Positions 9,121 through 19,795 of a DNA stretch of 64,000 nucleotides are shown here, one piece after another; the stretch's first letter is position 1; each line of letters starts with the position of its first letter. The notes beneath the pieces are model-generated. The model was given only the letters and a program-made list of their open reading frames with translations, was not told the origin of the DNA and made no database searches. The stretch is taken from NCBI GenBank assembly GCA_033816765.1, contig CM066289.1, forward strand, positions 4,278,001 through 4,342,000, written 5' to 3'. A program made the translations under genes and the position numbers. The DNA is from Nothopassalora personata. Lineage: Eukaryota; Ascomycota; Dothideomycetes; Mycosphaerellales; Mycosphaerellaceae.

Positions 9121-10962
9121 ATGATTTTACAGCAAGAACATCGTCATGATCACGGTATAGTGAGCTATAGCATGAGCCGGTGCTTGGCTCTCTTAGTAGA
9201 AGCTTCAAGGGGTGTGTGTCCTTGGAGCTCTACGGGAGGCCTCGCTGAGATCATACGGCTGAACTTGATCTGGACAATGCCAGCGAAGAAGAATCATGCT
9301 TTATCTGAATGCACCAAACTGAAGAAGTACTGACTTCTGCAGGTTATCACGAGGAAATTGCCGTGAAGAAAGGGAGTTTGGGAGCCGATGTCGAGAAGAC
9401 TGCTCAAGAGCATGCTCCAAGAGATGCAGCATCGCCACAAGACTTCGAACAGTCCGGGCGACATATCTTCACCACCTACGTGAGACGCATCGAGCGAATG
9501 CTTGTCCACTACAACATCGAAGCCCGCGGTATTCAGCGTGTTCAGCCAGAAGACCGCCATTGCATGAACACGCTTGGCTTCATCCAAGTCTTTCTCCTCT
9601 GGTTCAGCATCAACCTCGAAGCGGTAATCATCACTCTCGGCTTCCTAGGTCCAATCGTGTATCTCCTGCCCTTCACAGATTGCGCATTGCTGGGAGTCTT
9701 CGGCTCCTTGACAGGAGCATTACCAACAGCCTACATCGCCACATTCGGTCCTCGATCTGGCAACAGGACAATGATCTTCACCAGATACATTACAGGATGG
9801 TACCCAACAAAGCTGATGGTAGTCTTAACACTGATCATCTCCATGGGCTACATCCTTATCGACGCCGTGGTAGGAGGCCAAATTTTGAGCGCGGTCAGCT
9901 CGAACGGAAACCTGAGTGTCATCGTCGGTATTGTCATTGTCTGCACCATCACCTGGATCGTCTCAACTTTCGGCTACAGCATCTTCCACATGTACGAACG
10001 CTACGCATGGCTACCACAACTGATCGTCATATCCCTCCTCGCTGGAGTCGCAGGGACCAAGTTCGACCTTTACGGCAATCCTTCGGCTGGCGAAGCGTCC
10101 AATGTCGTAGCGGGCAACAGACTAAGCTTCTTCAGCTTATGTCTTGCCGCGCAAATCACGTACGCCGGATCTGCTGCAGACTTCTTCGTATACTACCCTG
10201 AGAACACTAGTAGAACGAAGGTCTTCGTTGCAACTCTTGCTGGTCTGACTTTCTCCTCCGCGTTCGCTCTTATCGTCGGTATAGGACTCGGATCTGGAAC
10301 AGCGACCAACCCGGATTGGATGGCGGCGTACAATGTCACACAAGGCGCTTTGATCGTCGAAGCTTTCAGGCCGTTGGGTGCTTTTGGCTTGTTCTGCAGC
10401 GTCATTGTCTCACTGAGCTTAATTGGGAATATGGTTCCACCATGCTATGCTTCCGGCATCGACTTCCAGGCCCTTGGTCGATGCTGGGAAAAATTGCCGC
10501 GTGTGGTCTGGAATACCGTCGCTTTGGTCATTCCAATGGTCTGCGCCATTGCTGGTCGTGGTCATCTGGCTGAAGTTTTCACAAACTTTTTGGCTTTGAT
10601 GGGGTATTGGGTCAGTATCTGGATCGCAATCGTTCTGGAAGAGCACTTGGTCTTCAGGAAGTGGATGGGCCGAGGGTGGGATTGGGAGGTTTGGAATGAA
10701 AAGAGCAAGCTGCCTTTGGGAATTGCTGCCCTGGTCGCTTTTATTTTTGGCTGGGTGGGCTCGATCTTGTGCATGGCGCAGGAGTGGTATGTCGGTCCTC
10801 TGGCGAATCTGATCTCAGAGTATGGTGGTGATGTAAGTCGCGTTCTCTCGTTGAGCTCGGCACGGCTGACTGTCTTAGATGGGCAACTATGTCGGCGTAG
10901 CATGGGCTGCCCTGGTGTATCCGCCGCTGCGCTGGTGGGAGCTGCGTCACTTTGGACGATAG
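9121..10962 (+). CDS. Purine/cytosine permease, NCS1 family (Fcy2-like)
   Basis: A plasma-membrane nucleobase:cation symporter that imports cytosine and purines. The preferred model has three exons, 9121-9154, 9343-10832 and 10879-10962, giving 535 residues. The first ATG has an ideal context (GCCGCCATGA) and its 34-nt exon joins in phase at an acceptor TTCTGCAG. Starting at 9032 with a donor at about 9102, or at 9309 without an intron, is also possible. About twelve membrane segments follow RRIERMLVHYNIEARGIQR, with NCS1 hallmarks such as LLWFSINLEAVIITLGFLGP, FGPRSGNRTMIFTRY and PPCYASGIDFQ. The last intron (10833-10878) restores the family C-terminus (YVGVAWAALVYPPLRWWEL); ignoring it gives a nonsense tail. 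Next to APRT, it suggests local purine uptake and salvage, though no co-regulation is visible. Confidence 0.9.
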
Positions 10963-11977
10963 TGTAGTGTCCCCAGTCCTCTCAAGACCGCTACGTGCCT
11001 CTGGCCACTGCTCTGTTACCGAAGCAACTCTCTCACAGCCAAATGCTCGACACGATGCATGATTTTGTGACTCTTGTTCAAATGCATTTCCAGCCTCGCG
11101 CAGGACTGGATCTTATGGACTTGTACAGACAATATTGACTCGAGCCAGTAGCATTGCTGGTATCAGGCGTCGAGGTATCGAGCTGTGCAGGATGATGTTG
11201 GCCTTATAAAATGTCTGATCGCGCTTGTATTTTGCTGATCGCTTAAACTTGCCTCATGACGCTGTGGCGCCAGCTCTCCTTTTCCTTGTGCTGCCTCTTG
11301 GTTTCTCTCTTTCACTATTAGACTCTCTTGTTCCACATCTGCGAACTACAATATACTGTGTAGTCTTACATGCTCGCCTTTATCAGGCTCGTCGAGTCGT
11401 TGCAGTGGTCGTTAATCTTGTGCGGCTGCCTTTCAGATGCACGAAGCTTCACATAAGGCAACGGTTCGACCAACCCGATTTGTTTCCACCTCACCACGTC
11501 TGCTCGACTCTTCGCCCCCTGAGAACCAAGTTTCGTACTCATCCACGTGTTATCGGCGACTCGAGATGCAACCGAATGCCGTTCATGCTCTTTACAGGAG
11601 AGAAAGCCGGCTGCAGTGCATTGCCGGGGAGCCAGGGAACACCGTGCCGCAACGGCAGTATCGTCCTCGAGCATGATCAGTATCTTATAGGCGCCGAGTA
11701 GGCTCCCGCATCTGTACAACCGTTTTGTGTTGCCCGCTGGATCTCGCGTGCTCTTCTCTTGCACCAAATTGCTCCCGTTGACGAACCAGTAGGACTCGCG
11801 CTCAACACTTCGCGAAAAAGGGTCGTCGAACTATACAACAACATCGCTCACTCATCAGCCGCAACTTTTGTTTTGCTTCGTCGCCCGACTGGGATCGTCA
11901 GGATGCTGCTTCTCTCTTGAGAGTAAAAAGTACCGAGAGAGCCTGGTGCATGCCCACCAAAAGTCGGCAGAGCCACC
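10963..11977. other. Intergenic region, nothing recognised
   Basis: It holds the 3' flank of the permease and the promoter/5' leader of the PTH11-like gene. The region is pyrimidine-rich around 11270-11300 and 11830-11910. No convincing gene or RNA is seen. Confidence 0.5.
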
Positions 11978-13325
11978 ATGGCTCCAGCCTCGAATGCGTT
12001 TTCTGACTACCTGTCGCAACTACCTAAAGGACCACGAGAGACCTGGCCGAACGATGATCGAGGTCCCTCGATCCAGGCAATTCAGATATTGATGATCATT
12101 CTAGCCACCAGTGCAGTGGCCTTGCGATTCGCCGCCAGGCGAGTGAGCAATTTCGGGCTGTGGTGGGACGATTGGATCATCCTGGCGGCGTTGGTATGAA
12201 GTCTTGAATGATCCTACGTGTCAGCGTACTGATTACGCTTGAAAGGGACCATCCCTGGCGATCAATGTCGCCAACCTCGTTGGAGTGTCCTTTGGACTCG
12301 GTAGACATATTTGGAACGTGGACGACCTTGGCAAGAGATATCTCCGAACCCTGTTTGTGACTGAGCTCATGGTCACTACTGCTTTGGCACTCAACAAGCT
12401 TGGCGTGCTGCTGATGTATCATCGCCTCTTCCAGGTCGAGCGCAAGATGACCATTGCAGTCAAAGTGCTGGCCGGCATCGTCGTTGCATGGTGGGTGGCC
12501 GTCGAAGTCACCACTCTCCTGCAATGCAGGCCAATATACAAGTTCTGGAACTATGAGCTGGAAGGGAAATGCATTGACATTGTCAAGTTCTTTGAAGGCT
12601 CAGCAATTCCAAATGTGATAATCGACATCGCGATTCTCCTGCTTCCGCAGCCAATAATCTGGAGGCTTAACTTGAGCAAGAGCAACAAGGTGGCACTCTG
12701 TGGCATTTTCCTTCTTGGCACCTTGTGAGTTCCGGCCTTTGATAGTTTGGCAGCCTCAAAGCTAACGTTTCACAGCACATCGGTCAGCTCGATAGGACGC
12801 CTAGTAGCCATCATAAGGTTCCGCGACGGGATCGACTTCACGTTCGAGGCTTTCGACGCCATTGTGTGGTACTCCTTGGAGCCAGCTGTCGGTATCGTCT
12901 GCGCATGCTTACCAGTAAGTCTTGGAAGAGCCTCACGTCCATGTAGAAGCCTGCAGACAGCAGTACTGCATCTTTCACGTCACTTCATACATCGAGCATG
13001 TCTGACCATCAAGCAGTGCCTCGGACCATTGCTTCGGAAGCTCCCTGGCTCTCCTTTCGCCAGCCAATGGTCGAATCCGGCATCGAACGTGCCGTCCAAG
13101 ACCATTAGCGGCCAAGCCTTTCCACGTGGACTTCGACATCTAGACACGGACACTGCGAGTATCACGAAGCTTACTACACAATTCTCGTCGAAGACGTCGA
13201 TCTCTACACCTGCGAGCGATGATATGGATGACTTTATAAATTACCTCGATGCGGAGGACAGTCACGAGATGAGCGTAATTCGTGTACGGAGTGCTAGGCA
13301 TGTCCGTTCTCCCATATCTCCGTAG
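11978..13325 (+). CDS. PTH11-like integral membrane protein (fungal rhodopsin-domain family)
   Basis: Fungal seven-helix membrane protein of the PTH11/rhodopsin-domain type, often proposed as surface sensors. Four exons (11978-12193, 12246-12724, 12776-12914, 13017-13325) separated by introns of 52, 51 and 102 bp give 380 residues. Hallmarks: IQILMIILATSAVALRFAAR in helix 1, WWDDWIILAAL, the joined GPSLAINVANLVGVSFGLG, RHIW, LQCRPI-x-FW, IIDIAILLLPQPIIW, and after splicing GTFTSVSSIGRLVAIIRF and EPAVGIVCACLP. The last exon is a Ser/Thr-rich cytosolic tail with acidic DDMDDFINYLDAEDSHE. No CFEM domain is present. The third intron has no in-frame stop, so an isoform retaining it is possible. 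The ATG is in ACCATGG context. Confidence 0.88.
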
Positions 13326-13760
13326 CACGGATGATGATAAATTCATGAACAGCAGCAGCGGGCATTCATGGCACGTTCCACTTCCTATGCTGGCAAAGCA
13401 GACCGGGTGAGCAAGACTGAAAACGCATTGCGTCACACGGCGTTTGCCGCTCTTCGCGCCACCCTCACTTGCAAACTGAAGGAAGCCTCTGTGATTAACA
13501 CGGAGTCTATAATGACTGCTACCTGGCAAAGGCAGTCGCCAAAGCCAAAGAACTGCTCGTCACGGCGCTCGATCCAAAGTGTGTTGCTTACAACTCGAGC
13601 ATCGCTACCAGCAGACCGCACAAGACGATTGACGATGCTACAGTTTCCAGATCAGTGGTGAGATAATACTATACGTTGCTAATGATCTCACTCTAACGCT
13701 CGATGGACAGTACCTGCCCTCTTCCGCGTTCTCGCCGAGCTACGCAACTCATCCACGAAT

Positions 13761-14543
13761 ATGTCCTCCTCGAGCCAAACCCCATCGACATTAGCAAAGA
13801 AGGCCATGAGTGGGCACTTCCCCTCGCCTCTCAACGCAAGACCAGAAAGCCAAAGGAGATTCTTCTTGCGCATCGAGTCGAGTCACGCTAAGCATACTGA
13901 CACATCACAGAAGCCAGACAGCTCGCGCACAGTAGAGAAGGCTGAGAAGTCGCGCAAAGTAGTCAAGAAAGGTGAAAGACGCTGAGGCAAAGGTTAGCGC
14001 CGGTAAACCACACACAGATTAGAGCCGGTTCAAGCATACTGACACACCACAGAAGACCCTAGGCTTCTTTTGCCTCCCTGTCGAGCTTCGCAATAGCATC
14101 TACGAAGACGCTCTCCTCCTGAAAGGCCGCAGGAACTCCTTGGCAGAACAATCCGCGAACAAGGACTTCTTCTCTCACGCCACCAGATCCGCGGCGAGGC
14201 ACGGCCAATGTGGTACCTCATGAACAGCTTCTCCATCAGATTGGAAGACTGCGACGTCAGTCGCCTCATCAAATTCGTCGCCCGCATCGACTCGGTCTCC
14301 GCAGACGCCGAGTGTGACCTCCTGGTCGACGTCGACGGCGATCTCGTCCGCCAGAATCTGATCGAGCGGTGTCGAGCGGTGCACGAGGACAAGGGTGTAG
14401 AGCCGGCGGGAAGCCGTGGCTCAGGAGACCGATGCCAAAGAACTGTGTTCTCTACTCTGAATGTCTCAAAGAGTAGTATGGGAAGAAGTTGGGTGGAGTG
14501 CTTGGAAGCGGTCGAGCATGCTATGGGCGGAGTTGCTGCGTAG
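13761..14543 (+). pseudogene. Broken 2EXR / F-box-like domain gene
   Basis: From 14053 the frame reads KTLGFFCLPVELRNSIYEDALLL, matching the LPxELRNxIYE start of the 2EXR domain found in many fungal proteins of unknown function. At about 14120 the frame shifts by one base, and the continuation RTIREQGLLLSRHQIRGEA, RPMWYLMNSFSI, runs to the stop at 14543. A Ser/Lys-rich possible N-terminal exon starts at ATG 13761 (SSSSQTPSTLAKKAMSG), but no splice in phase connects it to the domain. Two direct copies of a 25-bp acceptor-like sequence lie at 13890 and 14032. I treat it as a pseudogene or an assembly-damaged gene. Confidence 0.55.
13890..14057 (+). repeat. Direct repeat of a 25-bp intron-end-like sequence
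   Basis: AAGCATACTGACACATCACAGAAG at 13890-13914 recurs at 14032-14057 with one mismatch (CACCACAG). Both contain a branch-point-like CTGAC and a CAG, so both could act as 3' splice sites. This suggests a partial duplication within an intron of the broken 2EXR gene. Confidence 0.7.
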
Positions 14544-14984
14544 GCTCGGTGTAAGGAGCAGTAGGCGAATCAACGGATAGCCACGAGAGAGAAGAGCGAT
14601 ACTGGGCCTGAGATGAGATGGTATTCATGCTGGCTGAGAACCGTGATGAAAGGCTGCATAGCATGACAAGTCTCCTGGTCGTCAATGAACAACAGGCTGA
14701 ACATGCCATAGCGGACCGCTGAAGGCTAAGCAGGAACAACAATCTGACCAAGCCCAAACAGTACAAGAATTACCCATGGAACGAGCCTGTCCACCATTGT
14801 TCGTGATCATCCGGTCGAAGAGCAATCGCAGTGATCGAGAATTGGCACTGGTAGTATAGTCATAGTTCGTACAGTGGTCAATGATCGGGGAACATACCGA
14901 GACTATTGTAATTCATTCGATTCCTCTCAGTGAACTGTCCATCGGCAAGAAACCTGATACTCCCACAATGTCGACGCTTGCATA
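14544..14984. other. Intergenic, nothing recognised
   Basis: It is the shared 3' flank of the convergent 2EXR remnant and the kinase gene. No feature is seen. Confidence 0.5.
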
Positions 14985-16931
14985 TCAAGGCGGTATAGGT
15001 CGCACCATGTTGAGTTGGTACGTATCCTCCCTCACCCCAAACAACTCCTCCCCATCCTGGACAGCATTACTCGCAGTCCCACTCCGCATTCCCCTTGTCC
15101 ACAGCGCAGATTCCCCAAGTCCAAACGGATTAAAAGCGGCCTGAAGATCTTGCTGCATCGCCTGGAAATCCCTTCGGTTTCCTGGGTCAAATTGGGTGCA
15201 AGCATCGATGAACCTCCTTAATCGTGTAGTGTAAGTAGCCGCAAAAGGCTGGTGCACAAACGCGAGCCGAGTAGCAGGATCTTCCAATGTGTAGGTCGTA
15301 TCGGCCGCCCCGTCTCCAAGCCAATAAGCCTGGGCGGGCGCACGCTGTTGCGTGACGAGGCAGTATAGGATAATACCTACGCCGAAGACATTGGTCTGCT
15401 CGCTTAGGGGCCAAGGGTTCATAGGTGCGTTTGTATTGCGGTCCACATAGTCCATCTGTTCAGGCGCGAGGAAACGTGGTGTTCCTACGTCTTGCCATGA
15501 TTCGGGATTGCTTGCGCCGTAAGCGTTAGGCTTGACTGCGAGACCAAAGTCACCAAGTCGAATGCTTGGATACCATTGCCATGGGTTTGGAGCGCTGGGT
15601 AGATTCCCGAGAAAGACGTTTGATGGTTTCAGGTCTCTATGCACGATGGGCTCCCATCCAGGGAGCGCGGCTTCTCCCGCGACTCCGGTCTGCATGGCAA
15701 TGCCAGCAAGCGTCAGCGCTTCTGCAACGGCCCCTAAAGACGAATGGTCAGCCTTGCCTCTCGCATTAGACGGGCAATGGCATGTCGAAGCTATGCAAAG
15801 TCACACGCGGCTGTATATGGTGACTTACAGATGAATGGCTCTGGTATTGGTTGAGGCGGTAGTATATTATTCCTGTAATGAGCAATAATCGAATCAAGAT
15901 CGCCACCGGGACACCATTCGGTATAGATCCTATACATCTTTGTGAAGTTGTTGACCAAGGCGGGATTAGCGTTCGCTCCCAGGGCCACAATATGATCGTT
16001 CCTGGCCAGATTATGAGGAGGGAGTCGCGCGCGCTCAATATCCTGATGACATTCAAACTCCCAGGGGACCCGGTTATTGACATCTCTCACATCGTCTCCT
16101 GCGAATCTACGGGCATCGTACCACCCTTGGCTTGCGTCGACCATTTTCCTGACGACACGCTAAATAGACGTGTTAGCTCTGCCTGGACAGCATCGAACGG
16201 AAGGCTGCACTCACTCGTGACACTCGATTATTTGCATTAAATCCAAGCCACAGGCTCGCGGTCCCTTGGCCACCGACACCGACCTGCCGATGAAGATTCC
16301 ACCTCCCTACAAGTGGGCCCGCATCTGGTATTATCGTTACAGGCGGTAGTATAGCGGCTTGATCTTGGCCTAATCGCCATCTCGTGAAGTTTTCTGTAGG
16401 CAGCCACCTTTTTCGTACTCGTCGCACACCTGCGGCATTCGACGGAACACGAGGACTATTGAGTCGTGACTGCAACCAAAGCAGACGGTTGTCTGTGTTA
16501 ATGATAGCATTGTTTGCCAAATTCCACCGCGCATTGGCTGCGTTTGTCGAAATGGCGTCGCTGTTCGGCTGCTGTCGAATGTGCTCTTGTACTAAGGCTA
16601 ACCATGCGTTGGATGCTGCGACCTGCACGCGCCTCAATGAGGCAAGATTTCTCCTATCTTCCTCGATGGCCGCTTTGTGTCTGCCCGAGTCCAGCTCTTC
16701 TCCAATTTCATGTTGATTGTTCAGGTTGTTAAGATACGTAACGACGTTGTTGTGGATCGGAAATGCGATAGCATCTCGACGTTCCCAGGCGGCATCCGCA
16801 TCTAATGCTGCAATGACTAGATTACGTATGGTTGTGCGATCCACCGGGGCTCTGGCTGCCCACGTATTCCGGATGATGGTATTTGCAGCTCCTGCTACTT
16901 CGTCAGCGATGCTCATTCGCCTAGGCAACAT
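14985..16931 (-). CDS. Serine/threonine protein kinase with a long helical N-terminus
   Basis: Protein kinase of no clear subfamily. Three exons on the minus strand (16931-16215, 16159-15829, 15733-14985) give 598 residues. The first 200 residues are helical and Ala/Asn-rich. The kinase domain starts with the glycine loop VGVGGQGTASLWLG and VVRKMV (Lys), both formed across the first intron whose acceptor is TTTAG/CGTG. Then come YRIYTEWCPGGDLDSII, IVHRDLKPSNVFL, LGDFGLAV, GTPRFLAPEQMDY and FGVGIILYCL. The second intron joins EPFI to WAVAEALTLAG. All catalytic residues are present. The reading frame continues upstream through a TGA placed directly before the ATG at 16931, so the real N-terminus may be longer. 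Confidence 0.82.
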
Positions 16932-17039
16932 TCACTGACTTCTCTGTGCAGCAGTTGCATTAGCTCCTACACGAATGCTTCTCTCGTATTCTTCAAATCT
17001 CTGCCTTGGAGTCAGGGGCCCTCTAACTTTTCTAGGCAT
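16932..17039 (-). other. In-frame upstream ORF ending TGA, abutting the kinase ATG
   Basis: ATG at 17039 begins 35 codons (MPRKVRGPLTPRQRF..., ending TAAQRSQ), then TGA at 16934-16932, and ATG of the kinase is the next codon in the same frame. The segment is protein-like, so it may be a lost N-terminus cut by a CGA-to-TGA or TGG-to-TGA change, a uORF with reinitiation, or a readthrough site. Another in-frame extension runs up to 17207. Confidence 0.5.
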
Positions 17040-18247
17040 GATAGACGTTGTGTGGATACGTTTTGCAGTGGTGAGTTGATGGAAGTCCACGTTCTGCAGT
17101 ACTCGAGAGGCACCATGTTGTATTCTGGGAAAGCGAACAAAGAAGCCTCCGCGAACGACCGGATCTGGAAAGCAGAATTTACTAGCTCGCCTTTGTGCTC
17201 CTTGCACGTTGTCGAGACAATGCCGAGTGGGTGCTTAGCAAGAGTTAGCATCGGCAGCCAGGTCCTGGCGAGAAGCCTTCGCCAGTTGTGCAGCTTCGAG
17301 CATTGCCGAGCAGTTCGCCGCATTTTTCAGGCAAATATTTGGTCGAGTACTCCGGAGCGCATACTGCGTGGCAAAGATCGAGCGATAAGATTGAGAGTGT
17401 GGCGCGTTGCAGTATGCCCTTGGCGACCTCGCGACAGATTCTCCTTGGGTGGTTCGCAGGGTTGCGCTGACTGTCTGGCAGTCCATTGTGGTCCGCAATG
17501 TATACAGACGCTTTTCGCGTCTCCCAACCCCTAACCACCGGTTTGGTGGGGCCGCCGAAAGGGTAGGGATTTGATGCAGTCGTAAACACCGTGTATGAGT
17601 ATGTGGCATCATTCAAGTATACTCATGCGTAGTCTACGGGTCTTCAACGAGCTCGTCTCGTACGGCCTGGCCACCAATAGGTATCTGGCCTTCCAGGCTC
17701 TCGAAACGGACCTCGTCGACAATTGCATGGTGCAAAATGGCTCCGCCTTCTGCGCTCAAGATCTTGTTCGGCTTCTGAGCGGGTCAGGCTGCGCCGATAC
17801 TCAAGGCATGGCGAACAGTGGAGAACACGTTGCAGGTGTCATGGCGCAATTCGGCATCAGCTATCTGAAATCGCAGCTGGAGGAGACTTAGCTACGTGGG
17901 AAGCTCAACGCACTGCGACGGGACAACGTCTTGCTGGCCGTCGGCGCGACACCAGAGAAGGGCTTCTTCTCCTCAGGAAACTGCTAGAGAAGGCAAGAAA
18001 GAGTTTGCAGAAACCACAGAACAGCGACAACGTCTGTATCAGATTATCGCGTCGCAGTAGAATCAGGAGATGCATATCTGGCTCAGACCACAAGAGTTGA
18101 TGTCGAAAGAGAATAGTGAAAGCCGAAACCCCGTCTACAGCTTTCCCGCGTCACAACCAATCTCCATCTCCAGGAAACGACCCCTGACCTTGCCCAACTC
18201 TGTTCTCTTGCGCTGGTGAACACATTCCTTGTCTAACAATGTAGCAA
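17040..18247. other. Intergenic with possible gene remnants
   Basis: Two coding-like pieces are seen but neither is supported as a gene. On the minus strand an ATG at 17616 opens 123 codons (MNDATYSYTVFTTASNPYPF..., stop at 17245). On the plus strand 17595-17891 gives 98 codons, followed by coiled-coil-like patches in shifting frames (KLNALRRDNVLLAVGATPEK; KKEFAETTEQRQRLYQII) up to about 18060. These may be decayed exons. Confidence 0.35.
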
Positions 18248-19795
18248 ATGCAGCCTCACACTCTCTTCTTCGGCCTTGCCAGACTTCTGCTTGCTCCCGC
18301 ATTAATCGGGACGCTTTACTTATACCTCTACCCTTCCTTTCAGCAGTGCGGCTTCCCGAGGCCGACAGAAACATCGTCCAGTCCCGATAGCAAGGGAAGG
18401 TCAGCGCTGGGCAGCGACAAGGCACCGTTCAGGCTGTTGGCTTTTGCAGATCCGCAGCTTGAGGGAGACACAAGTCTGCCGGATCCAAATGCACCACTAC
18501 TGCCCAGTCTGCAGAGGATACGGCAGGGTGTGGAACGAGATGGACTGTCGTGGCTTACGGCGAGCGTGAGCAGAGAGGGGAGGAGCTTGTTGCAAGAGGA
18601 TCTACCACGGGCATTTCGGACATATAGGAAGAAGTTGGATCTTTGGGGCAACGATCTATATCTGGCGCATGTTTACAGGACTGTCCATTGGTATACCGAT
18701 CCGACGCATATTGCCGTGCTCGGAGATCTGCTCGGGAGTCAGTGGATCAATGATCAAGAGTTTGCTGAGAGGAGCACGAGGTTCTGGAACAGGGTGTTCA
18801 AAGGCGCGAACAAGGTGGAGGACCAGATCATGGATGCCGTCGACCCAGCAGTAGAGCTCCTTGGAGCTGACCCAAGCTGGAGAAACAAGATCATTACGAT
18901 TGCAGGCAACCATGACATTGGATACTCAGGCGATCTCGACAAACACCGCGTAGGCCGCTTTGAGAACGCCTACGGCAGAGTCAACTGGGATATGCGCTTC
19001 GCCCTTCCATCGTCCTCATCGAACGCGTCCCATCGCTACGATGACCCACCTGCTCCTTCACTGCGACTCGTTATTCTGAACTCCATGAACCTCGACGAAC
19101 CAGCGAAGGACCCCGATTGCCTTCAAGACACCCTCGACTACGTCAATCGCAAGATGTACTGGGAGCTGCCTCCTGCCAACACGGCCACGATTCTCCTTAC
19201 ACACATTCCGCTCTTCAAAGAAGCCGGCATTTGCACCGACGGTCCCTTCTTCGATTATTTCGACGATGAAGTCAAAGGCGTGAAAGAGCAGAATCACTTG
19301 AGCTACAGTGTCAGCGATAGAATCCTCAGTGGACTCATTGGTATGGAGCGGACAAAGAACGCGATAGTTCTGAATGGCCACGACCACGCCGGTTGCCAGG
19401 TCTACCATACTCAAGACAAGAATCTACCAGACCCGGACGCATTGATGAACGGAACGGCAGCTCCTCTCGACAAATGGCAGACTACACGATTCGAAAAAGC
19501 AGAAAAGGAACGACAGAACAACGATTTGATCGGCGTAAGAGAAGTCACAGTACGGAGCATGATGGGTGAGTTTGGAGGCAATGCTGGGCTTTTGAGCGCT
19601 TGGTGGGACGAACAGGCAAAAGAATGGAAGTTTGAGTATGCGTCTTGCGCTTGTGGTGTACAGCACATTTGGTGGGCAGTGCATGTCCTGGATATAGTAG
19701 TTCTGGCATTAGGCGTGGGTGGTGTATTGGCTGCTATCTTGCAGGATTCTGGCAGGCCTCAAGCAGTCATTTCTAGACAGAAGAAGACATCGTAG
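18248..19795 (+). CDS. TED1: Ted1/Cdc1-type metallophosphoesterase (ER, GPI-anchor processing)
   Basis: An intronless gene of 515 residues. It has an N-terminal hydrophobic anchor (LLLAPALIGTLYLYLYPSF), the calcineurin-like phosphoesterase core and a C-terminal membrane segment (VLDIVVLALGVGGVLAAIL). Metal-binding motifs are LLAFADPQLEGD, AVLGDLLGSQW, ITIAGNHDIGYSG, ILLTHIPLF and IVLNGHDHAGC, all intact. In yeast, Ted1 and Cdc1 are ER/Golgi enzymes that remove ethanolamine phosphate from GPI anchors so that GPI proteins leave the ER. The length and two terminal membrane segments match Ted1. The specific substrate here is inferred from the family. Confidence 0.9.
   Translation: MQPHTLFFGLARLLLAPALIGTLYLYLYPSFQQCGFPRPTETSSSPDSKGRSALGSDKAPFRLLAFADPQLEGDTSLPDPNAPLLPSLQRIRQGVERDGLSWLTASVSREGRSLLQEDLPRAFRTYRKKLDLWGNDLYLAHVYRTVHWYTDPTHIAVLGDLLGSQWINDQEFAERSTRFWNRVFKGANKVEDQIMDAVDPAVELLGADPSWRNKIITIAGNHDIGYSGDLDKHRVGRFENAYGRVNWDMRFALPSSSSNASHRYDDPPAPSLRLVILNSMNLDEPAKDPDCLQDTLDYVNRKMYWELPPANTATILLTHIPLFKEAGICTDGPFFDYFDDEVKGVKEQNHLSYSVSDRILSGLIGMERTKNAIVLNGHDHAGCQVYHTQDKNLPDPDALMNGTAAPLDKWQTTRFEKAEKERQNNDLIGVREVTVRSMMGEFGGNAGLLSAWWDEQAKEWKFEYASCACGVQHIWWAVHVLDIVVLALGVGGVLAAILQDSGRPQAVISRQKKTS

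Noticed and set aside
11225..11701. 158-codon plus frame upstream of the PTH11-like gene
   Set aside because: No recognisable domain and no match of start or splice; probably leader DNA.
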